A stretch of DNA of 57,318 bases, from NCBI GenBank assembly GCA_003173865.1, contig PJMF01000032.1:1-57318 (forward strand). The letters run 5' to 3'. The notes beneath the pieces were generated by a model. The model made no database searches, had not been told where the DNA came from, and saw only the letters and a list, made by a program, of their open reading frames with translations. Position 1 is the stretch's first letter. Each line of letters begins with the position of its first letter. Positions 27,774 to 36,767 of this stretch are shown in pieces. The position numbers and the translations under genes were made by a program. This DNA is from Minisyncoccota bacterium. Lineage in GTDB: Bacteria; Patescibacteriota; Microgenomatia; UBA1400; PJMF01.

Positions 27774-30557
27774 TTAGGCATTAGGATTTGGGGAAGGTTG
27801 TCTTGATTGGAGCTCGGCTTGGGGGATGGCTAAATTTGCATCCATCATGGCTCGTAGCAGATCTGCTTCTGCCGACTCATATCTTGCGTCTAGTCGATTT
27901 CTTTTTGCGGTGAGTTTGTTAAAAAGCTCACGATCAGTCAAAAGTTGATCAATTTCTCTTAAACCTTGTAAAGCTTCAAGCGACTTTTTCTCCTCATCGA
28001 TGAGTGCGGGTAAGTCAAGCAAGGCACGTCCGACGTCCACACGTTGTTGAATCGCACTTATGAAACGGTGAACTGTGAGACCTTGGGAATATTCCCAGGG
28101 AATAAATATATTCGGAAAAGAAAGAGTTCCTTGTAGCCTATCAAAAAAATCTTTTCGTTGTGGGTAATGTCTTCTAACTTTTTGACCTTCTAAAAATTCG
28201 GCAAGATGTTCCTGATCGGGAATTTGCGTTCCTCCTAAACTCCCTATGTGTACTCGACGTATAGAGAGTAATTCCTTCGCTTCTTCGAGTTCACGTTTGT
28301 AAAGCTCAATGTCTGTCGTAACATCCTTAGGAAGGACACTCATTAACATGATCTTTTTTTCTTTTTCTAATAAATTTACATCGTTAGAAAAAAGCTCTGA
28401 AAAAATAGTTTTATCGTCTTGAGTTTGAAGTGCTTTTAGCTCGTCTAACTCTTGTTCAAGATTTAGGACAGTATCTTTACTACGCTTGAATCTACGCAAA
28501 ATTTTTACTCTTCTAGAGAGGTCATTACGAATATAAATGGCATATTTGGTGATTGTATCTTGAGGGTAATGAGCCAGAATGTGTCCTAGTTCCACTTGAC
28601 TTCTGAGGTCGAGTTCCCACTTTGGCTTCGGAAGTGTTCGATCATGGGTGCGAGCAAGTTCTTGCAGATGAGTAAGTTCTTTTAGCACTTCTTTAGATTT
28701 AGAGTTTAGTTTAGCGAGAGCGGGAATACTGTGACCAAATCCGTCCAGAAATTCAAGAGGAGTATCTGGAGTAAGAAAAAGATTCCTGATAAGTGATTCT
28801 AACTTCTTAATTTTCTCTTCCAGCATTCCAATACTGTTATCGTCTTTTGTGTAATCAGAGAATTCGAAGTACTCAGCGTATTCTGGAAATAGACCACTCA
28901 TAATATCGAGAAGGTCCGTGCCATGCTCAGCTTCGCCCCGACTTTGGTTTAAATAATCTCTCTCTTTATCAAGTGACGATTCAACACTGTTAATTCGATT
29001 TCGCAGAGCGACATGAAGGAATTCATGGTAAGTACCTGTACCATCACCGCCTAATATACGCTGCATTTCAGTATTGAGAGCAAAAGCCGTTCTAAGCTGA
29101 TTTATTTGGAACTGAGTTTTTCTTAGTTTCTTCCTTGCCAACAATCTATTCTGATAGACTTCGTTTTTGGATGGTGTCCGAGGAGGAAGTTCCGTTTTGT
29201 CGAGTGACGCAATTTTTGCTTCTAACAAACCTCTCTTCTCTTGATAAGTTGATTTTAAGTTCAAGTAAGAAGTCCATGCTGAGAGGCCATTGAATAAACT
29301 TTTGTTTCTTATTTCTGAATAATCGATTTGCTTAGACTGTTGGACAAGCGTTCGCGCAATAACGAGATCGCGAGGAGAAGGAATACACCACTCTACGTTA
29401 TTACTCGTTAAGACCTTTCCGAAAGTCCATATATGCGCTCTATCAGTAAGAGGTATACCGTGAGGGAGTTCTCGTAATTCTTTACCACTAAACACAAACT
29501 GTGCCCCAAGAACCAAGGGATCAAGTGGCAATAAATCGAAGTTATTTCTCTTTATGACCCAGAAGTCTGGATCTTCTTCTGTGTACTTAGGCAATTGTTC
29601 GATGCTTAACCAAGTTTTGATTTGATTCATAATCTGAGTGACATAGCTGGTTAGGAGTTCTGTCAATACTTTGACTTCTTCGGCTGAATATAAACCTAAC
29701 GCTTGAATAAAAGAGGTTATTCTTTTTTCTACTTTTCCAAGCATTTGTGGATCACGAATGTTTTCTCGACCGAAAGAAATGAGTTGTTGCAATTCTTGGT
29801 CTGAGACAATGAGGGGATTAAAAGTTGGACTCTCTGCTACAAACGAAAGCAGAATTTCTTTGCACAAACCACGTAATACGATGGATTGTTCATGAAGATG
29901 TCGCATATGTTCATCAATGAGTCTTCTATTTGTAATGTCTCCGACGGTGGTATCCACAACTTTGGTAGCGAGATTATATAAAAGAAACTGACGACTTTGA
30001 AATGAGTGTACGACCGCTTTTACTTGAGGAAAAGTAATTTGTAGTGATGTGTATTTCATTTCTTCCAATGCGGCATTCACTTCTTGTAGCGATATGCCCA
30101 AATCATACGCTACTGTTGTGGGCCAAAAGCTTTCTCTTCTCCTCACAACAAGATCTGAAGACGAATCAGAATAATCCGAGTATGTATTCACAGGAAAAAC
30201 TGCGCCTTTACTATATGATCTAAGAATCTGTAGTATCAAACGAGATTGAGTGAGAAAATTGGCGCGAAGTTCTTTTCCTGTTGTGATAGCTTTTTGAGTA
30301 GTATGTTGATTAAGTTTTAGATTTTTTTTTGATAGCGTTGTCCATCCTTCTACAAACATTTGCCAGGTGATTTGTTGTGCGATCTCAAATTTTTTTATAG
30401 TGATGTCGTTTTTAGAAGCATAACTTACTGCAGCGGAGAGAATTACTGCTTTGATATCTTCAGGAAGATTATCGAAATCAAATGTCTCCGATTCTGTATG
30501 AGGATCGGGAGGACTTTGGGGTACAGGTAGCTTTTCGTTACTATTTTTTTTAGGCAT
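27774..30557 (-). CDS. Large soluble hypothetical protein (927 aa), helical/coiled-coil rich
   Basis: Uninterrupted ORF, start adjacent to the stop of the 530-aa gene; no recognised domain. Confidence 0.8.
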   Translation of the reverse strand: MPKKNSNEKLPVPQSPPDPHTESETFDFDNLPEDIKAVILSAAVSYASKNDITIKKFEIAQQITWQMFVEGWTTLSKKNLKLNQHTTQKAITTGKELRANFLTQSRLILQILRSYSKGAVFPVNTYSDYSDSSSDLVVRRRESFWPTTVAYDLGISLQEVNAALEEMKYTSLQITFPQVKAVVHSFQSRQFLLYNLATKVVDTTVGDITNRRLIDEHMRHLHEQSIVLRGLCKEILLSFVAESPTFNPLIVSDQELQQLISFGRENIRDPQMLGKVEKRITSFIQALGLYSAEEVKVLTELLTSYVTQIMNQIKTWLSIEQLPKYTEEDPDFWVIKRNNFDLLPLDPLVLGAQFVFSGKELRELPHGIPLTDRAHIWTFGKVLTSNNVEWCIPSPRDLVIARTLVQQSKQIDYSEIRNKSLFNGLSAWTSYLNLKSTYQEKRGLLEAKIASLDKTELPPRTPSKNEVYQNRLLARKKLRKTQFQINQLRTAFALNTEMQRILGGDGTGTYHEFLHVALRNRINSVESSLDKERDYLNQSRGEAEHGTDLLDIMSGLFPEYAEYFEFSDYTKDDNSIGMLEEKIKKLESLIRNLFLTPDTPLEFLDGFGHSIPALAKLNSKSKEVLKELTHLQELARTHDRTLPKPKWELDLRSQVELGHILAHYPQDTITKYAIYIRNDLSRRVKILRRFKRSKDTVLNLEQELDELKALQTQDDKTIFSELFSNDVNLLEKEKKIMLMSVLPKDVTTDIELYKRELEEAKELLSIRRVHIGSLGGTQIPDQEHLAEFLEGQKVRRHYPQRKDFFDRLQGTLSFPNIFIPWEYSQGLTVHRFISAIQQRVDVGRALLDLPALIDEEKKSLEALQGLREIDQLLTDRELFNKLTAKRNRLDARYESAEADLLRAMMDANLAIPQAELQSRQPSPNPNA

Positions 30558-32149
30558 TAGTCGTCGGTATCAACGCGATAATTGTCTTCTCTGTAATCGA
30601 AGTAATCTTCATCCTCATCGGGTCTTTCAAACCAAGTATCCATTAGCTGCAGGAATAGTGATGCGTTCTCCCAGCCTTTTTTGGCCATCCATTCTAATGT
30701 CGCTTTATTATCCGCAAAAAAATCTTGCTCTTTTATTGCTTTTTTCATCTGTTCAGAAAAATCATCCTCAATGGAGCTTGTGTCCACTTCCTCTAGCCTT
30801 TCCACAATGGTTCCTAAAAGGTAATCAGTCTCTTCTAATAGGCCATGTAGAGTGACAGTTGCTTTCTCTGATTGAGTGTCTTGATTCACTGAAATTCTTT
30901 TTTGTTTGTCTTGTCTAAGATCAGTGATTGCTTTTTTCTTTAAAAATATTTGAAAACAATAAGACTCTAAGTAAGCTAGAGCTTTTTCACCATGGCAAAC
31001 ATCTATATCCGAATTGTAAATGTCAAAGTTTTTTAATGTTGCGTTTACACTAAGTAAATCGCTCATTCTTAGTGCTCGTTGTTGTTCGTGAGGATCTTCT
31101 GAAATCAAGTATTCTGTGACCATTGCCACAATGAAATTTTCCCCATCACTTGAAAAAAGGTTGCCTAACTCGAAGAGTTTTGTCATTCGTAAATTAAAAA
31201 TAGTTTGCGTTATTTCATTAGCATCACGAGCAGTAATAAGTGCACTGATACTAGAGTCGAGAATAACTTGAATTTGGGTGGGATTCTCTCTAAGAAAAGC
31301 AAGAAGAAATAAATGTCCTTGAGGTTTCTGGACAAATCTTCCTGTTACTGCTTCCAACCGAGATGGAAATCCCAATGCATCTTTGGCAGGAGCGAGTTTA
31401 TTTTGTTCTTGAGTTCGGATAACAGCTTTTTTCTTCTTTGGTTGTCTTTCTCTTACAGCTGGCAAATTGTCTGCACTTGTGGGCCGATTTTCATCGGGTA
31501 CATCTTTAATAAGCTGTCGAAAATCAAGCTCTGGAGTTTCAACGATTGTTTGATAAGCTAATGCTACTGATTGAAGTGCGAGTTCTCGCTCAGCTTCACG
31601 CGCTGAAGGGAAATTCCCCTGTCTAGGAAGCCGATCGCGAAAACCATTTTTGACTGCTAAATAAATTAATCTTGCCCTATAACCTCCAAATAAAAGAATG
31701 TTAATTTCTTCTGAATTCTCTGGGAACATTTCCCCTGCACGCTTTATTGCCTCAAAAAGTGTCTGTGGTACATTTTCTTTCTTACTTATTTTTGACTGAT
31801 GCTGCATCATGATGTCGCAATACACAATTGCTGCTAACACTCTACTCATGAAGGTCATTTCTTTAACAGGACTTTGAATAATTGCACAGAGTTGATCTAA
31901 GTGAGCTAATATCTCTTGGCTACTGGATTCTGGAGAAGGATCTAATTCGGTCATAATCCCTTGGAGTTGTAATAACTCAGAATTAACTTGTCCTTGTTCT
32001 TGATCATTAGTAGGTTCGAAAATTTTGGTGGCACGATCAAAATATTTTGAACGTATGTCTTGAATTCTTTGAGGATTCAAATAGGCTTGAAATTGCGCCT
32101 CGAGATTAAGCATGTGCGATCGATGTTCATTTTGATGTGGTGTTGACAT
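30557..32149 (-). CDS. Soluble hypothetical protein (530 aa), very acidic C-terminus
   Basis: Uninterrupted ORF; tail WFERPDEDEDYFDYREDNYRVDTDD; no recognised domain. Confidence 0.8.
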   Translation of the reverse strand: MSTPHQNEHRSHMLNLEAQFQAYLNPQRIQDIRSKYFDRATKIFEPTNDQEQGQVNSELLQLQGIMTELDPSPESSSQEILAHLDQLCAIIQSPVKEMTFMSRVLAAIVYCDIMMQHQSKISKKENVPQTLFEAIKRAGEMFPENSEEINILLFGGYRARLIYLAVKNGFRDRLPRQGNFPSAREAERELALQSVALAYQTIVETPELDFRQLIKDVPDENRPTSADNLPAVRERQPKKKKAVIRTQEQNKLAPAKDALGFPSRLEAVTGRFVQKPQGHLFLLAFLRENPTQIQVILDSSISALITARDANEITQTIFNLRMTKLFELGNLFSSDGENFIVAMVTEYLISEDPHEQQRALRMSDLLSVNATLKNFDIYNSDIDVCHGEKALAYLESYCFQIFLKKKAITDLRQDKQKRISVNQDTQSEKATVTLHGLLEETDYLLGTIVERLEEVDTSSIEDDFSEQMKKAIKEQDFFADNKATLEWMAKKGWENASLFLQLMDTWFERPDEDEDYFDYREDNYRVDTDD

Positions 32150-32152
32150 AAT

Positions 32153-32194
32153 TAAGAGATTCTCTTATCTATTTAAACATAGTATGATATCATA
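32153..32194. promoter_or_regulatory. Divergent promoter/operator candidate with two palindromes
   Basis: TAAGAGATTCTCTTA (32153-32167) and TATGATATCATA (32183-32194) between divergent genes. Confidence 0.5.
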
Positions 32195-32224
32195 GTGGGC
32201 AACATTTAGGCAAAAAAGGAATAT

Positions 32225-33499
32225 ATGCTGAATCGCTTTCCAGATAAAGAAGGATTACGTGACTTCATTCAAGACTCTTTACCAAATATCTCAATAGAGA
32301 AACTTGAATTTACGTTAAAGATTGTAGACGCATATCTCAATCATGCACCACTCACATTAGTAGGATTGGATTTACTAATCACTTTACTGAATGCAGCTGA
32401 GCAAGCACCACAGTTAGTAAGTGAATACGAAGAAGTAAAAAATAAACTAGACTTAATGTGGGCTGAGTTTGAACAAAAGGAACGGAGATATCACGAGTTA
32501 AGTGATCAACGTGATGAAGAACTTCAGAAGAGGAAAAAGAATGAGAAGAATGCTTTCAGTGTGGGTATTCAGGGAATTCCCGCAAACGAAGACCCTGTCG
32601 ATATTGTTGTAATTCAACAACAAATAGATGCATTAACAGCAGAAGCACCGGTATTAAGAACAAAGCTACAGGAATTACAGCAAAAACTTAGCGATATTGA
32701 AGCAAAAATCACGAGGTTAGGACATAATGGCCAATTTGACCAGGAAGAATTTTCTTTAGCAAATTCACCGATTATTAATGATGCTCTCTTAAGAGCAATA
32801 TTGGGTGAGTTCGGAAGAGATGATTTAGAAGAAATGTTCGGAAATCAGTTTTCGATAGCTGCCGATTTTCAACAAAAGATTGGAGGAGGAACACCAGAAA
32901 GCCCTTCAGAGGATAATGGTAATTTGGGAGATAATGAAGATGGAAGTTTAGATGAAAATCCCATCGTTTCCACAACTGCAAATGAGGCGAGCGAGAATCC
33001 ATTTTCAGGAAAAAAAATAAGAGAAGGAGTTCATAGATTTCATAGTTGGAATGAATTATTTAATAGAACTGAAGAAGCTGAGTCATTAGACAAAGATGAT
33101 AGTTTACCGCTAAAAGTGAGACAAGTTTTGACAATGTTAAGACAAAATGAAGACTTTAACCAAGAAGTAATGAGTCGCTTTCCTACTGCAGAAGGAAAGC
33201 CGAATAAAAAACTAAATCCATTTGATCAGGTCCTTTTTGCAACTACACTGACAATGGAGGAACTGAAGGATATTTTCAGTAAAAAAAGTATTACTTCTTT
33301 TGCGACAACTTTATTTTTGATGTACCGTTCTTTCTTTCCAGAATCAGGATATTTTAATCCTGAAGAATTTGAGCCATTGGCTCTCAGCCTAGTAGATAAT
33401 GAAGCTGAAATTGCAAATGGAGTAAAATTATCACTTATTGATAATCCCAACGATCCATATTCGGTTTTGGAGGCGTGGTGGATTTATAGAGAAAATTAA
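32225..33499 (+). CDS. Soluble hypothetical protein (424 aa), coiled-coil plus acidic linker
   Basis: LTAEAPVLRTKLQELQQKLSDIEAKITRL coiled coil; SPSEDNGNLGDNEDGSLDEN linker; SD-like AAGGAA. Confidence 0.78.
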   Translation: MLNRFPDKEGLRDFIQDSLPNISIEKLEFTLKIVDAYLNHAPLTLVGLDLLITLLNAAEQAPQLVSEYEEVKNKLDLMWAEFEQKERRYHELSDQRDEELQKRKKNEKNAFSVGIQGIPANEDPVDIVVIQQQIDALTAEAPVLRTKLQELQQKLSDIEAKITRLGHNGQFDQEEFSLANSPIINDALLRAILGEFGRDDLEEMFGNQFSIAADFQQKIGGGTPESPSEDNGNLGDNEDGSLDENPIVSTTANEASENPFSGKKIREGVHRFHSWNELFNRTEEAESLDKDDSLPLKVRQVLTMLRQNEDFNQEVMSRFPTAEGKPNKKLNPFDQVLFATTLTMEELKDIFSKKSITSFATTLFLMYRSFFPESGYFNPEEFEPLALSLVDNEAEIANGVKLSLIDNPNDPYSVLEAWWIYREN

Positions 33500-34755
33500 T
33501 TGTCTCTATGATGCCAAAACAGATTGAGAAAGAACTCTTTTATCCTAGAAAACAGGCTTTGATTGGAGGATTGTAACGTTACAGTCAAAATTTGCTGATT
33601 TGCTGAGATGCCCGTCAAGTCTGCCGAGATATATCCAGGTGCAGTAATGTGGAGAGTTGTTTCATCGCTGAGATGAGGCAGATGGAAAATACCATTTCCA
33701 TCGGTAGTGGTTTCACGACTATCGGTCTTAATAGTGGCGTTTTGAATAATTTGGTTGCTTTGATCAACGACTATGCCACTGTACAGTTTGGGTGCAAAAA
33801 AACTGTGAATTGTGTCTACTGCCAAGTGAGGTTTACCATTTGCGCTCCAAATCTCTGTTGAGCCCCCCACATTTGTCCAGTAGTTAAGCCCAATTAATTC
33901 GGGAGTTTTAGTGAGTCCTTCAAGGGCATCGTGGATCCACTGCGCCTGCTCGCTATCCGTCATTTTGCCGTGGAGATCAGGGAGCGGTACGCCAAACTCG
34001 CCGAGTACTACTTTGCCGCCACTTTGCTGAGCAATGTCTTTGACATCGCTGATCAATTGATCCGTGGTTGGAACATAATGATCGATAACGACGATTCCTC
34101 CTAAGGACTGAGTGGTTGCGGGATCCATAATCAGTCGAGCTACGTCACCATTCATGGAGTTGTAGTTTGCGTGAACGTTTTTGCCAATTTTTAAGAATTC
34201 GTTCCGCATAATTGCGTACTCATCAATCAAAAATTGACGATGTCCCGCCACATCGTGTGTGTGGCGCGGGTCACCTGGCCCACCGTTTTCGCACTCTGGA
34301 CAAGCACTGAAAATATCTCCATCTTCAAAAAGATCGGGATGAGCGGGAATAAATGCTTTTAAAAGCTCCTTGTGCTGGTCGCGAGTGATTTTAGGAAAGC
34401 TATACCAACCTTCCCAACCACTAAAGTTACCGCGGAACCAGACTTTCAAACCGTGTGCACGTGCAGATTTTACCCAACGTTTCAAAAAGGGAATGAACAT
34501 TTCATCGTACGGAGTTGCGATAGCAATGTGGGTTGCTCCAGTCTGTGCGATTTCGGAAACTTGCTGATTAATTATGGCATCGAATTCCGGTTTCGTTAAC
34601 ATCTCACCAGCTGTGTCACGTGAGTACTTCATGGTATCGATTGATTGGACTTTCCACCACGCGGTGGAAGTGTCTGCGAAAACCCTACTTGGAGAAACAC
34701 AGAAGACGAAGAATGCGATGACTATGGTTGTAAAAATAAAAAAAGTAGTCTTCAT
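33496..34755 (-). CDS. Secreted putative glycoside hydrolase with C-terminal carboxypeptidase-regulatory-like domain
   Basis: Signal peptide; TIM-barrel-like LKVWFRGNFSGWEGW, GKVVLGEFGVPLPD, LIGLNYWTNVGG; C-terminal YSGIVVDQSNQIIQNATIKTDSRETTTDGNGIFHLPHL. Confidence 0.7.
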   Translation of the reverse strand: MKTTFFIFTTIVIAFFVFCVSPSRVFADTSTAWWKVQSIDTMKYSRDTAGEMLTKPEFDAIINQQVSEIAQTGATHIAIATPYDEMFIPFLKRWVKSARAHGLKVWFRGNFSGWEGWYSFPKITRDQHKELLKAFIPAHPDLFEDGDIFSACPECENGGPGDPRHTHDVAGHRQFLIDEYAIMRNEFLKIGKNVHANYNSMNGDVARLIMDPATTQSLGGIVVIDHYVPTTDQLISDVKDIAQQSGGKVVLGEFGVPLPDLHGKMTDSEQAQWIHDALEGLTKTPELIGLNYWTNVGGSTEIWSANGKPHLAVDTIHSFFAPKLYSGIVVDQSNQIIQNATIKTDSRETTTDGNGIFHLPHLSDETTLHITAPGYISADLTGISANQQILTVTLQSSNQSLFSRIKEFFLNLFWHHRDN

Positions 34756-35849
34756 GAAGTAATTTTATCGATAACTTGTTGATAACGAGCAGCCATTGTG
34801 TCCCAATTAAAATTTTTTGTTACATCCTGCATGTTTTTACTCATCGTTGTGAGGAGCGCTGGTTTTTTATCTAACTCAATTATTTTTTGAGCAAATTTTT
34901 CAATAGAAAATGCTGGAACCTTCACTGCTATCTTATCATCAATCCACGACAAACCAGGAGCACGAAAACACAAAATTGGTGTACATAGCGACATTGCTTC
35001 TAGGGCAGTCATTCCAAGTGTTTCGTATCGCGACGGCAAAACAAAAAAGGCAGCATGACAGTAGAGCTGAGTTTTCATTTTTCTCTCAACTCTGCCTAGG
35101 AGTTTTACTCGGTTTTCTAAGTGAAGTTCAGTAATCATTTGCTTCACTTTTTTTTCAGCTGCCGGAATGCCATTACCGCCAATGTATAACTGAAGCGACG
35201 TTTTGGGAGCAGCAAGGGCAAAGGCTTTAAGGAGAAGATCGATGCCTTTTTGTTCGATTTCTAAGCGGCCAAGAAAAAACATGTACTTTTCTTTTGGTTT
35301 AGGTGTCACTGGACATTTCTGTATAGTAACTCCATTAGGGATGATCGCGACATCGGCCGTCGGATTACAGGAAAGGACGTACTCTTTAGTTTCTTTGATT
35401 AAAACAATAATATGTTTGTAAAGCTTTAATCCAATTTTTTCCACAATATCAAAAGGGAGTTTGTATTCTTTCGCTTTTTCTTTTGCGAGTAAAAAATGTG
35501 TAATGCCAACTACTGGTTTGCGCGTAAAAAGTGGAATGCATGTTGTTGAAAATGGGGGCGTAAAACACTCAAACCAAACGTCAAATTTTTTGGTTACTGC
35601 ATAAAAAGGCAGAAAACTGACAAATAAAAGTTGACCAAGTTTTGGGTGGACGTGAGCTGGGCCAATTCGTTGGTACTCGACTCCCTGAAATGTACCAGTT
35701 TGAGCACCTGGATAATTTCCGGTGAGCACGATAACGCGATTTTTCTTTGCTAAACGGCGTGCCACTTCGTGTACAGCAATCGCGCCTCCACCTGCATAGT
35801 AAGGATTTTTCGGATCGTCGTAGTTGGAAAAAATGAGCGTTTTTTTCAT
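34752..35849 (-). CDS. Glycosyltransferase family 4
   Basis: YAGGGAIAVHEVARRLAKK...MFFLGRLEIEQKGIDLLLKAF...FVLPSRYETLGMTALEAMSLCTPI. Confidence 0.92.
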   Translation of the reverse strand: MKKTLIFSNYDDPKNPYYAGGGAIAVHEVARRLAKKNRVIVLTGNYPGAQTGTFQGVEYQRIGPAHVHPKLGQLLFVSFLPFYAVTKKFDVWFECFTPPFSTTCIPLFTRKPVVGITHFLLAKEKAKEYKLPFDIVEKIGLKLYKHIIVLIKETKEYVLSCNPTADVAIIPNGVTIQKCPVTPKPKEKYMFFLGRLEIEQKGIDLLLKAFALAAPKTSLQLYIGGNGIPAAEKKVKQMITELHLENRVKLLGRVERKMKTQLYCHAAFFVLPSRYETLGMTALEAMSLCTPILCFRAPGLSWIDDKIAVKVPAFSIEKFAQKIIELDKKPALLTTMSKNMQDVTKNFNWDTMAARYQQVIDKITS

Positions 35850-36767
35850 TTATAACTTCGTTGAAGAAATGACGTCCCACGTTGGTGAGTTTGACGTATG
35901 TGTCGTGAGTGCTTTGTAATGTGAGTACACACCGAGTAAAAAAATAATGATGCATCCCGAAGGATTCTTGAGTGTTTCGATGATAATCGCTTTGAGGTAC
36001 ACAAGTGATGGTTTCCGAAAGTGTTTATCTACGAGTGTGCCAAATTTTTTTCTTAAAATAAAAATGTCTGAGTTATTGCGTGAGTTCCAGTTCACGTAGT
36101 CTTTCACTGTGCGTGGGAAGTGAAAGTAAACTTGGGCCGACCGTACGTGTTTGTACAGAAAGTGATTTTGCACACACGAAAAAAAGAGAAAGGCATCAAC
36201 ATTTGCCATTTCTTTGTAATCGTTTGGGAAGTGAATACTTTGAATGAAGTCACGGGAAAAAACTAAAAACTTCCCATCACAGCTCCATTTATTATTCCCT
36301 TCATCAATTGAGTAGCGTACGCGTTCATATGCACGAAACGTTGACACTCCAGCTGCTTCGATGAGTGTTTGTGGATGAGTGGGCTGAGGATTTCCACTGA
36401 CTAAGCCGACTTTTTTGTTCTGAAATGGTTTAATAACTTTTTGTAAAAGCGAGTGATCACTAATCTTAATATCATCATTCAGTAAAACGAATAACTCACT
36501 TTTTGAGTGATGCAGCATTTCCACTAAACCTCTTGCCATTCCACCACGCACACGATTATCAATGACGTTGACGCGTGGATCTTTGAGAGAACGTGCAGTT
36601 TGCACGGTGTTATCACTGCACGCGTCGCAGTACACAATCACTTCTTTGAGTACATACCCAACTTCCTTCTGAGCAAGAACTGCTTTTAAAAGTTCGGCAA
36701 TGTAACTGCCCGAGTTATATGCGGGAATGCCGACCGAAAGTGTGAGCGGTTTTGTTTGTGCTGTCAT
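35850..36767 (-). CDS. Glycosyltransferase family 2
   Basis: LSVGIPAYNSGSYIAELLKAVLAQ...LNDDIKISD. Confidence 0.88.
   Translation of the reverse strand: MTAQTKPLTLSVGIPAYNSGSYIAELLKAVLAQKEVGYVLKEVIVYCDACSDNTVQTARSLKDPRVNVIDNRVRGGMARGLVEMLHHSKSELFVLLNDDIKISDHSLLQKVIKPFQNKKVGLVSGNPQPTHPQTLIEAAGVSTFRAYERVRYSIDEGNNKWSCDGKFLVFSRDFIQSIHFPNDYKEMANVDAFLFFSCVQNHFLYKHVRSAQVYFHFPRTVKDYVNWNSRNNSDIFILRKKFGTLVDKHFRKPSLVYLKAIIIETLKNPSGCIIIFLLGVYSHYKALTTHTSNSPTWDVISSTKL

Noticed and set aside
27771-30560. 14-bp direct repeat TTTTTAGGCATTAG at both ends of the 927-aa gene (27771-27784 and 30547-30560), considered as insertion target duplication
   Set aside because: Several 14-mer repeats are expected by chance in a 57-kb AT-rich window, the copies are parts of coding/stop codons, and the gene is translationally coupled to its neighbour.
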